DNA of 64,000 nucleotides from the NCBI GenBank assembly GCA_022510385.1, contig JAFLTQ010000002.1, forward strand, positions 124,001 through 188,000, written 5' to 3'. The notes under the pieces are model-generated. The model was not told where the DNA came from and did not search any database. It saw nothing but the letters and a program-made list of their open reading frames with translations. Shown in pieces: positions 23,684 to 31,722 of this stretch. Origin of the DNA: Muribaculaceae bacterium. GTDB taxonomy: Bacteria; Bacteroidota; Bacteroidia; Bacteroidales; Muribaculaceae. Numbering within the stretch: the first letter of the stretch is position 1; the number at the start of each line of letters is the position of its first letter. Made by a program: the position numbers and the translations under genes.

Positions 23684-25630
23684 TTATTTGTAGCTGTCGG
23701 TTCTGAATGGAGTGAGTGGCAATCCCGATTGATTATAGATGTTGCAGTTGGGATTGTCGGCCCATCCGTATCTGGCAGCCACCGGATGTTTCACTTCGTC
23801 GGATGAGAGTGTTATTATGTTTCCATCAATAACAGCATTAGCGGGATGGAAAATCATATCGGCACCGCATATGACGAAAGATGGTTTCCCCTCCCCTTTC
23901 TGACTAAGAGGTTGTGTGAAAGAGAGGATAACCTTGTCTCCCTTAACTTTCATAGAATCAAGCCAAGGCATTTCATATTGACCTATATTATAAGTCTGAG
24001 CAAGAGCCGCTTTTGCCAAACGAGCGCCCACATCCTGTTTATTTTTAGGATGGATATCGTATGTCTCACCGATATCTACAGCGGTTGCCATCCCGGTTTT
24101 GTCAAGTTTCAGTGCATTTGTCTGCGCTTCTCTGAGATGAGCCCATGTAGATTCGGGCTGCACCTCGTTCCTTTCAAGGAAATTTGCAAGTTGTACGAAA
24201 TAGAAAGGCAAGTCTCTATTCCAAGTGTCTCTCCAGTCGTTTATCATTGCCTGGAAAAGAGGAGTATATTGTCTCCATCTGTCGACATTTGCCTCACCCT
24301 GATACCAGATAGCACCTTTTACCGGGAAGTCTTTCAACGGATATATCATCGCGTTATATAAATTCCCCGGATAATTCTGACTTTCGGGATATTCCGGCTT
24401 TTTGGGTTGTTGGGCCAAAGGGACTCCGACATGATATTTCCAGTTGCCGGCCAAAGAGATGACTTCATCGCCACATGCGAGCGACAATCCTTCGGGTTCC
24501 CCGCAGATACCGCCTGTGCCGCTGTTATCTTGCACTTTGACTGCAATCAGGGCTTTATTGCCGGTTACGGCGTTGGCCGGAATTGTATATGTGCGTTGCG
24601 CCCAATAGTCACGTCCCTGTCCTACCTGCACTCCGTTGAACCATGTGGTGTCTTCATCATCAATCTTACCTACATTAAGAACGAGGTCTTTATTAACCCA
24701 TGAATCAGGGATATCGACGGAAAGCTGAAACCAAACGGATCCGTCATAATTCGGAAGACCGTTATATTCGAAAGCACCGGGAAGTTTCATGTCCTTCCAT
24801 TCCGGATGATATTGCATAGCCCAGACCGGTTGACCCCCGAACATTCCGGGATCGGAACTTTCCAAAGCGACCTGCCAATTTCTTACATCGTTGTCATATT
24901 TAGCTTTAAGGGCATCAAGATTCCCATTGCACTCTTCAATTTCTGCTGCATGCTCGTCAATGTCGACAACACCTTTCAAGGTGGGAATAGAGGTCCATGC
25001 CTCACAAGGAGTGCCGCCCCATGATGTGTCTATCACACCTATCGGGACATTAAGCATGTTGTTGAGTTCACGGGCATAAAAATAAGCCACGGCAGAAAAA
25101 TTCTCCAATGAAGTAGGTGAACAGACTGCCCAACCGTCACCATTTAGCTGCATGTCGAAACTGTCGACCGGTTTTTGGGAAACAACCCTTTTCAACTGCA
25201 GGAGACGAATGTTGTCATGATTGCCATCAGCAAGTTCCTGTTCAAAGTTTTTCACTTGACCCCATCCTTTCACAGGCATTTCCATATTGGATTGGCCCGA
25301 GCATACCCATACTTCGCCGCAGGCTACATTGTTGAGCGTTCTGGCATCTCCGTCGTCAAGTCTTATAGTATAGGAGGCGCCGGGGGCCGGTGACGAGAAT
25401 GAGACGCTGAAATCCCCGTTTTTATCAGATTGAGTCGTAAACTTCTCTTTTGTCCAACTTGGCGAGATGGTTACTTTCTTTCCCGGTCTCGAAGATTTAC
25501 CGTTAATCACGACATCTTCACCCTGTTGTAATACCATATTGTCGGAGAAATATGGCGGAAGTGTTATTACAGCTCCGGATGAAAGCCACCCCAGAGCTAA
25601 CAATGAATAAGATAAAACAAATTTCTTCAT
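23684..25630 (-). CDS. Sialate O-acetylesterase-type SGNH esterase, secreted
   Basis: This 648-residue carbohydrate esterase matches the SASA family (sialate 9-O-acetylesterase type). After a signal peptide and an Ig-like domain (FSDNMVLQQGEDVVINGKS), VCSGQSNM carries the nucleophile Ser114. WYQGEANVDR is the conserved oxyanion block. DIHPKNKQDVG carries Asp525 and His527. A galactose-binding-like domain is inserted at about 270-400 (WFQLSVDIPDSWVNKDLVL). In glycan loci such enzymes remove O-acetyl groups from hemicellulose, pectin or sialic acid. Since no sialidase is near, deacetylation of the main glycan is more likely. It lies 69 bp after the GH2 gene at 25700 on the same strand and is probably in that operon. 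Confidence 0.9.
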   Translation of the reverse strand: MKKFVLSYSLLALGWLSSGAVITLPPYFSDNMVLQQGEDVVINGKSSRPGKKVTISPSWTKEKFTTQSDKNGDFSVSFSSPAPGASYTIRLDDGDARTLNNVACGEVWVCSGQSNMEMPVKGWGQVKNFEQELADGNHDNIRLLQLKRVVSQKPVDSFDMQLNGDGWAVCSPTSLENFSAVAYFYARELNNMLNVPIGVIDTSWGGTPCEAWTSIPTLKGVVDIDEHAAEIEECNGNLDALKAKYDNDVRNWQVALESSDPGMFGGQPVWAMQYHPEWKDMKLPGAFEYNGLPNYDGSVWFQLSVDIPDSWVNKDLVLNVGKIDDEDTTWFNGVQVGQGRDYWAQRTYTIPANAVTGNKALIAVKVQDNSGTGGICGEPEGLSLACGDEVISLAGNWKYHVGVPLAQQPKKPEYPESQNYPGNLYNAMIYPLKDFPVKGAIWYQGEANVDRWRQYTPLFQAMINDWRDTWNRDLPFYFVQLANFLERNEVQPESTWAHLREAQTNALKLDKTGMATAVDIGETYDIHPKNKQDVGARLAKAALAQTYNIGQYEMPWLDSMKVKGDKVILSFTQPLSQKGEGKPSFVICGADMIFHPANAVIDGNIITLSSDEVKHPVAARYGWADNPNCNIYNQSGLPLTPFRTDSYK

Positions 25631-25699
25631 TTTTTCTTGTTGATTTTAATATACCTTTTTCCCTCTAATTCTTAGTATCACCTCTTTCGGGGAAATAAC

Positions 25700-28594
25700 T
25701 TAATTAATACTGTGAGACACAACCGAATCAGATCCATCCTTGAGACCCGGAGATGATACCTTGACCTTTATTTCTCCCGCATTAAAAGTGGTGCGGACGG
25801 CAGCTCTCATAAGTCCCCCTTCGGCTTGCAATTCATTATCACCGGGAGCATGATAGTTCATGGCTCTGTTTTCGGTGATGTAGAAATTGTAACTGCCCTT
25901 ATATTTACCTTCTCCTTCAATGTTAAAAGTGAGGTTATTGTCAGCGAACGGACACCAGTTACCATCCTTATCCACGATTTTTGCAGTGACTATGAAAGCA
26001 TCGGAGCCGTTAGCCAGCAGTTTATGATCTTCGCCTTCCGGCATAGAGCATGTTTTTTCTATTTTAACATCAATGGCGTAAGGTTCCCCTGCGGTAGAAA
26101 CAGATTCAGAACAAATCTGATTACCTTTTTCATCAAGTCCCACAGCGGTAAGGGTTCCGGCTTCCCAAGGGATATTCTCCCAAGTGCACCGGCGTGTGGA
26201 AGGATGAGGTATCACCACTCCTTTTGACACACCGTTTACAAACAACTCAACAGCCGGGCAGTTGCTCCAGGCATTTACCGGAACTGTATCTTTAAAATTC
26301 CAATGAGACTGAAGAGCCACGCCCGGTTTCTTTTCGTAACTGTTCCAAAGAGCATCGCGATAGATTCGGTATTTGAGTTTCGGGAACCTGTTTCCGTCCA
26401 TAGCGCAAGAACCGAGGCTTTTCTGATTTTTTTTGCCATTGAGATAGATAGTGTACCCTTCTCCGTAGGTTTCAGTGAGCATCCAGTCTATCCATCCGCA
26501 CGCTTTATGATCGAGATTATGTAAATAATCATCGACATAGAATTGAGAGAATTTCACCTCGTTGTCGTAATCATGGCGCGCTATACAGAAACTCGGATTT
26601 CCCGACCAATTTGTGCCATATACCTCGGTATTCAAAGATGGAGAACCCTCCACTTTCTCATATTTGTTGGTATATCCCACCACAATAAGATTTTCGCTGT
26701 CCCATCCCGGAGGATAATTGTCACGATTGAGGACTATACGGGGGGCGATAAAATCATATTTGACAACTTGTTCCAGAGTTCTTGAAGGAAGATAGTGATC
26801 CGACTCACCGGGGAGCCCGTTGTTAGATTCCCAAACCACTACAGAAGGATGGTTTCTGAAAGCCACTATTGCGTCTCGGTCATATTCATATTTATATGTA
26901 CTTGCCGGCTCTCCGCGAAGCGACCATTCATTGTCTCCACTGTCGAGAATAATCATAATTCCATATTCATCGCATGCCTCTATAGCCTCATAGAATGGAG
27001 GTTGATGTCCAACGCGCAGGGCGTTCCCACCACATTCAGCAATTCGAAGCATGTCTTCCCTTCTGAAATCAACAGGTAAAGCAGCCCCGAGGCCCGGGTA
27101 AATATTACGATATCCGAAACCTTGGAGAATAGTCTTTTCACCATTGACATAACAGTAATCCTTATCCCAAGTTATTTCACGGATACCCATTTTTTCTATG
27201 GTCTGATCCGAGAGTTTGCCGTCGACGTAAACGGAATTTACTACTGAATAAAGATATGGAGAACCGTTTGGCGAACCGTTTGGATACCATAATTCAGGAT
27301 TTTTCAAGACCCCGGAGAAATCAAAATTAAGAGTTTGACCGGGCTGAGCTTTCTTTGTGTCGTCGAAACTTAAGACAGTATTGCCTGATTTGTCTTTAAG
27401 CTCTGTCACCAATGTGACAGATTCTGACTTGCCGGAAGCATTCTCTACGTTGGTAATGAAACGAAGAGTAGCTTCTTCCCGGTTGGCTTTTACCGTACCG
27501 AAATATGTGCCCCATTTTCCATGAGGAGCGAAGGTGTTGATCGGGATAAAAACTTTTTCCTTACTATAAAGGTAAACCGGAGAGACGATACCACCCATAG
27601 CCTGTCCGAAACCCTCGTTTTCTGCAAAACCGGGATATGTGAAGAAAGTGTCTCTTGAATTGGAGACTCTTACAGCTATCTGATTTTCTTCTCCCCAGTT
27701 TATGAATGGAGTGATATCGGCAGCAAAAGGGATAGAACTGCCAATATGAGTGACAGCATCGGGTTGTTCAACCTCCGTTGTTTCAAGAATTACGGGGTGA
27801 CCGTTGACATAAACAGTGGCTCCGATATTAACACCGTTAAACCTAAGAAAGAATTTTTTATTTTTCTCAGATTCGTGGAAATTTACTTTTTTCCTGTACC
27901 AAGCTTCCCCTCTCCAACATAGTTCTCCTTTTGTTGAATTAAGGAAAGAGTCGTGTTCGTTAAAACAATGAGGTATACCCACCGCTTCCCACTCACTGTC
28001 ATCAAAATTAATATCTGAAAGCATCTCTACGGTGAGTTCTTCTTTTATTTCAGGAAATGCAATAACTTCTGCAATCGGTTGATTTGCATAGAGACGGAGT
28101 TGCCGGAATGAGTTTCTTACCGGGATATTTACATAGGTGCTCTCTGTATTCTGAATAAAACCGTATGTATCGTCGATCGCCGCCATTTCATTTGAAATGT
28201 TTTTCTGACATTCCAGAATATCTTTGTCAGAATTCAGGGGCATCCAGTTTTGACCGTCGACACTCCCTTCCACCAATAGCGCGACTGCAGAGATGGAGTC
28301 ACCCGAGAAATGTAGTGTCAAAGAGCTTATATCTTTAATCTCAGGAAAAATGATTGTGAGTTTGTTTTCTTTATCTGCAAAATAAGAAGTCTTGAAATCT
28401 CCGTCAGTGATTTTCTCTACGGGTTTAGGGCCAACGCACACCAAAGCCTTTGTTGCAAGGTTATTGTCGTTTTTAACTATTTTCGAGAATTTCCAGGGTG
28501 TGTTGCCTAAATTGGTTATGGTTTCTGCACCAAGAGTTTGACTTAAACTTAATGAGCTTAAGGCACACAACAGAAAAGGAACAAACTTATTCAT
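25700..28594 (-). CDS. GH2 glycosidase with N-terminal discoidin-like domain and atypical acid/base site
   Basis: The 964-residue protein has a signal peptide (LLCALSSLSLSQTLGA). A discoidin-like (F5/8 C) segment is inserted near the N-terminus (about 55-180, ITDGDFKTSYFAD). The GH2 sugar-binding domain (GEAWYRKKVNF), Ig-like domain and TIM barrel follow. The nucleophile is Glu657 in NTEVYG. Where most GH2 enzymes have W-x-x-x-N-E, this protein reads WESNNG at 588-593, so Gly593 takes the place of the acid/base Glu. Either Glu589 or a nearby Glu (GES) substitutes, or the enzyme has an unusual mechanism or is inactive. Two Ig-like domains end the protein. It lies 25 bp after the FG-GAP gene in the operon that starts at 30599. 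Confidence 0.85.
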   Translation of the reverse strand: MNKFVPFLLCALSSLSLSQTLGAETITNLGNTPWKFSKIVKNDNNLATKALVCVGPKPVEKITDGDFKTSYFADKENKLTIIFPEIKDISSLTLHFSGDSISAVALLVEGSVDGQNWMPLNSDKDILECQKNISNEMAAIDDTYGFIQNTESTYVNIPVRNSFRQLRLYANQPIAEVIAFPEIKEELTVEMLSDINFDDSEWEAVGIPHCFNEHDSFLNSTKGELCWRGEAWYRKKVNFHESEKNKKFFLRFNGVNIGATVYVNGHPVILETTEVEQPDAVTHIGSSIPFAADITPFINWGEENQIAVRVSNSRDTFFTYPGFAENEGFGQAMGGIVSPVYLYSKEKVFIPINTFAPHGKWGTYFGTVKANREEATLRFITNVENASGKSESVTLVTELKDKSGNTVLSFDDTKKAQPGQTLNFDFSGVLKNPELWYPNGSPNGSPYLYSVVNSVYVDGKLSDQTIEKMGIREITWDKDYCYVNGEKTILQGFGYRNIYPGLGAALPVDFRREDMLRIAECGGNALRVGHQPPFYEAIEACDEYGIMIILDSGDNEWSLRGEPASTYKYEYDRDAIVAFRNHPSVVVWESNNGLPGESDHYLPSRTLEQVVKYDFIAPRIVLNRDNYPPGWDSENLIVVGYTNKYEKVEGSPSLNTEVYGTNWSGNPSFCIARHDYDNEVKFSQFYVDDYLHNLDHKACGWIDWMLTETYGEGYTIYLNGKKNQKSLGSCAMDGNRFPKLKYRIYRDALWNSYEKKPGVALQSHWNFKDTVPVNAWSNCPAVELFVNGVSKGVVIPHPSTRRCTWENIPWEAGTLTAVGLDEKGNQICSESVSTAGEPYAIDVKIEKTCSMPEGEDHKLLANGSDAFIVTAKIVDKDGNWCPFADNNLTFNIEGEGKYKGSYNFYITENRAMNYHAPGDNELQAEGGLMRAAVRTTFNAGEIKVKVSSPGLKDGSDSVVSHSIN

Positions 28595-28619
28595 AAATTC
28601 CTGTAGAAATTTCGCTTTT

Positions 28620-30599
28620 TTATTTTATGATCTTGAGGAGTTTACGGTTCAATCCGTCGGTTAAAGTTGCGATATAGAGTCCTACAGAAATATCCGGCAT
28701 ATACGACCCGTTGCCACTTATAAGAAATGACTCAATTTTGCGTCCGTCTACAGACGTTATTTCGAGAAGAGCCCCTTCATTAGCAGTATATTTGATATTG
28801 TTGCCATCCCAGACCAATGAAATATTGTTTGCATCAATTTCATTAATTCCGGTAAGGAGATTGAATTCTGATTTTGCAAATGCACCTCCCGCATTGTTGC
28901 TGTCGATGGCCTGTACTCCCCACTCATAATCGCCCCCTTCAGAGATGATCATTTGATATGTGCAGATGCGAATGTCTCCTGAAATATTAGCCACTTTCAC
29001 AAAACCTGTGTTTATATCTGCCGGTACAGTCATAGCAATCTTGTCGGAGCCCTTCTTCTTTACAAACAGATTATATCTCAGAGCACCTTGCGGGGTTACA
29101 TCATCTTCAGGAGCGCTCCATGAGAAAGCCACTTTATTATTTCCAAGGGGAGTCGCCTTAAGATTATCGGGAGAGGAGGGAGTCTTGTTGGGAACAAATC
29201 CTTTCGACTCGCTGTCGTTATGATAAAGCACGGCAGAACAACCCTTGGCACAGTTTCCGTTTATCCATCCGAACATCCATGCATCGAGAAAACCGTCGTT
29301 GTCATAATCTACAAGATGATGGCTTCCGTGGGTGATTCTTTGGAAAGAGTTGGTTCCTTTTAAATCATCATAATAAGCGCCATAACTTTTGAATCCGAAG
29401 TCACCGTCGTTAAGATAAATCCAAGTTGTATGCTCGTGCTTGGATCCGTGGCCACCTATAAGAATATCCGGGAATCCATCGTTGTTGACATCTCCAACGG
29501 AAACCTGACCACCGTCTACACCTTCCAATCCAAGATTTTCAACCTTAACGAACTTACGGTTACCCAAATTTCTGTAGATATTGAATTGTTTTGATTTTGT
29601 GTTGAAATGATATCCCGGCATAATAAGGTCGGGTAAACCGTCGCAACTTAAATCAGCGGCAAGACAGGAAGAGTCTGTGATCCCGACGAATTGATTTCCG
29701 GTGTCTTCAGTGAAAGTGCCGTCTCCGTTGTTCCAATATATATATGCCTCGGAATTCCTTGTTTCGCCATACCCTGTTGAAAAGATATCGAGGAAACCGT
29801 CACCGTCAAGATCTACAAACTGGACACTACCGTCGGTCAATCCGTGGAAATTGGAATTTTTAAGAGGAAATTCTTGAATTTCAAATCGTTCTCCGTTAAT
29901 ATTCCGATATAGATAAACAGCTCTGACTGCCTCTTCGGGATGATCGGAGAGGCTGCGTGCGTTCTCATCAAAACCGGTCATGATAATATCTGTGAATCCG
30001 TCGTTGTCGTAATCACCTGCCGACACCCAGTTGTGACCTTTTCCACCGTTACGGCCATTGTATAAGGGAATAATGCCCGGGTCTTCCATTTCATCGAATT
30101 CCCATTTACCGGAAGCATTCCCTTTATTTATATAAACTTTCACGACTATTTCGTTCAGTTTGGTGTCAGCATCAGCCCAAGCGTGGCCCCATTCAGAAAG
30201 GCCCGGAAGCACCATATCCAGCAAGCCGTCGTTATTTATATCAATCCATACAGGGCAAGAGAAAGAAACAGGAGAAAAAGTGGACGCGGATTGCCGGGTA
30301 AATGTACCGTCTGTATTGTTCAGATAAAGATTTGAATATATGGCATTACCTACATGATCATCCTTGTCTGCATAATAGAGGTCGAGATAACCGTCGTTGT
30401 TATAGTCACCCCATGCTGACCCGGAATACTGTGCATGATAGAAGTCACCGGCATCCTGATAAGAGTCTCTTTTGGCTTGAGCCGGAACCGGATTCTGAGC
30501 TTTGCTGAATTTTATGTTGCTATTGATATCTTGAGCGTTTATTGCTCCCGAAAAGAGCAACAAATATGTGATTACAGCTAAATATTGTGATAATTTCAT
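28620..30599 (-). CDS. FG-GAP/VCBS repeat protein with fibronectin domain and T9SS tail
   Basis: This 659-residue protein has a signal peptide (MKLSQYLAVITYLLLFSGAINA). About seven FG-GAP/VCBS repeats follow (DYNNDGYLDLYY, DINNDGLLDMVL, DYDNDGFTDIIM, DLDGDGFLDIFS, DVNNDGFPDILI, DYDNDGFLDAWM), which should fold as a calcium-binding beta-propeller. Next come a fibronectin-III-like domain (KATPLGNNKVAFSWSAP) and a T9SS type A-like tail (EITSVDGRKIESF to LLKIIK). No catalytic motif is visible. The same propeller and Fn3 block forms the C-terminal half of the GH2 at 17046-21305, and the N-terminus matches the partial gene at 1-307. Glycan or surface binding is inferred. It is the first gene of the FG-GAP/GH2/esterase operon. 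Confidence 0.85.
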   Translation of the reverse strand: MKLSQYLAVITYLLLFSGAINAQDINSNIKFSKAQNPVPAQAKRDSYQDAGDFYHAQYSGSAWGDYNNDGYLDLYYADKDDHVGNAIYSNLYLNNTDGTFTRQSASTFSPVSFSCPVWIDINNDGLLDMVLPGLSEWGHAWADADTKLNEIVVKVYINKGNASGKWEFDEMEDPGIIPLYNGRNGGKGHNWVSAGDYDNDGFTDIIMTGFDENARSLSDHPEEAVRAVYLYRNINGERFEIQEFPLKNSNFHGLTDGSVQFVDLDGDGFLDIFSTGYGETRNSEAYIYWNNGDGTFTEDTGNQFVGITDSSCLAADLSCDGLPDLIMPGYHFNTKSKQFNIYRNLGNRKFVKVENLGLEGVDGGQVSVGDVNNDGFPDILIGGHGSKHEHTTWIYLNDGDFGFKSYGAYYDDLKGTNSFQRITHGSHHLVDYDNDGFLDAWMFGWINGNCAKGCSAVLYHNDSESKGFVPNKTPSSPDNLKATPLGNNKVAFSWSAPEDDVTPQGALRYNLFVKKKGSDKIAMTVPADINTGFVKVANISGDIRICTYQMIISEGGDYEWGVQAIDSNNAGGAFAKSEFNLLTGINEIDANNISLVWDGNNIKYTANEGALLEITSVDGRKIESFLISGNGSYMPDISVGLYIATLTDGLNRKLLKIIK

Positions 30600-30616
30600 G
30601 GTAATTGGATTTTTTA

Positions 30617-30669
30617 CAAATTTATAGGAATGACATCACTCAAAATATCACGATAGAGTCAATAAATAA
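30617..30669 (-). promoter_or_regulatory. Operator (30660-30669) and -7 box (30617-30624) of the FG-GAP/GH2/esterase operon
   Basis: The plus strand reads CAAATTTA (perfect reverse -7 box) and exactly CAATAAATAA 35 bp further. ATATCAC at 30645-30651 lies 20 bp from the -7 box. The gene downstream is unrelated to the CBM6-like family, so the element is not merely copied along with a gene duplication. Confidence 0.65.
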
Positions 30670-30680
30670 TATTTTGGTCA

Positions 30681-31691
30681 TCAATCTTTAAACGATGGAA
30701 CATTTTCATTCCACGGGATGTCTATGTTCTCACCATCTACTTTAATCGGAAGCCATACGTATCTTGAATCGATGAGATTGCTTTTATTCCAGCGATCAAA
30801 CATTATCACATAATCTTCGGATCCGTCTTCAGATACAGGAATCACATAAGTGCTTTGGCAATAGAAAGTTTTGTCGGAATCTTTGCCGGAACAGGGATTG
30901 CCGACAGTTTTCCAAGGACCCATAATTGATGATGCAACAGCATATTCAGCTTCGTTAGGCGACCAACCTGAGCACCCCGAGGTGACCATAAAGTAAAAGT
31001 CGCCATGTTTGAAGATAGCGGGAGCCTCTCTTGATTGATTTTTTAGGGCCACGCTGTAGACTCCTGATTGTGAGAGGAAATCGTCTGAGAGTTTACTTAT
31101 GTGAAGAGTTGAGTTTCCTTCAGAAGAATAAATTAGGTAACCACTCCCATCTATGTCTTTAAAAAGAGTCATGTCTCTACATTCCGAACCGTTCGGACGT
31201 TCCGACCTCAAATAGACGAAAGGACCCACGGGCGAATCGCTTACAGCCACTCCGCATCTTGCGTAATTATAAGCTGCATTATCAATGTGCATCCACATAA
31301 CAAATTTTCCTGTGGAATCATTATAGATGACTTTAGGACGTTCAATGACCATTGTCGGGTGTATGTCGGATCTTGTATTTTCAATTTCAGGTTTTAAGAC
31401 GATGCCCTCAAACTTCCAGTCTTTGAGATTTTTAGAGGAATAACACCCTACCCCGCCGGCATCGGTTCTGAAACATTCCCAATCTATTCCCGGAGAGCGG
31501 TAAGTGTTCTCTCCTTTTGACTCACCATACCAATAATAAGTGCCGTTGTGGAACAGGATTCCTCCACCGTGAGCGTTAATGGGGTTGCCATCTGTGTCTG
31601 TCCAGACGTCGCCCTGTTTTAGTTCCGAAGCGAAGGCAGTGGCAACTCCACACAAAACCGAAATGAGTAAGAGAGATTTTTTTAATTTCAT
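30681..31691 (-). CDS. GH43 glycosidase of the exo-beta-1,3-galactanase type, secreted
   Basis: The protein has 336 residues from the ATG at 31691, which directly precedes the signal peptide KKSLLLISVLCGVATAFA. An upstream in-frame extension would overlap the regulator gene and lacks signal character. NAHGGGILFHNGTYYWYGE opens the propeller and is typical of the GH43 subfamilies that hold exo-beta-1,3-galactanases. SREAPAIF carries the likely acid Glu222. FYCQSTYV carries Gln279 at the position that serves as base in a characterised fungal enzyme of this group. TSGCSGWSPNEAEY is also conserved. It should cleave galactose from beta-1,3-galactan, the backbone of type II arabinogalactan. It begins 31 bp after the regulator gene on the same strand and is probably co-transcribed with it. 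Confidence 0.83.
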   Translation of the reverse strand: MKLKKSLLLISVLCGVATAFASELKQGDVWTDTDGNPINAHGGGILFHNGTYYWYGESKGENTYRSPGIDWECFRTDAGGVGCYSSKNLKDWKFEGIVLKPEIENTRSDIHPTMVIERPKVIYNDSTGKFVMWMHIDNAAYNYARCGVAVSDSPVGPFVYLRSERPNGSECRDMTLFKDIDGSGYLIYSSEGNSTLHISKLSDDFLSQSGVYSVALKNQSREAPAIFKHGDFYFMVTSGCSGWSPNEAEYAVASSIMGPWKTVGNPCSGKDSDKTFYCQSTYVIPVSEDGSEDYVIMFDRWNKSNLIDSRYVWLPIKVDGENIDIPWNENVPSFKD

Positions 31692-31722
31692 GGCTGTAAA
31701 TGTCATAAGTGTGGTAATTGTC

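Noticed and set aside
23684-25630. Sialic acid catabolism role for the esterase
   Set aside because: No sialidase, NanA-type lyase or sialic acid transporter lies in the window; the family also deacetylates plant and other glycans.
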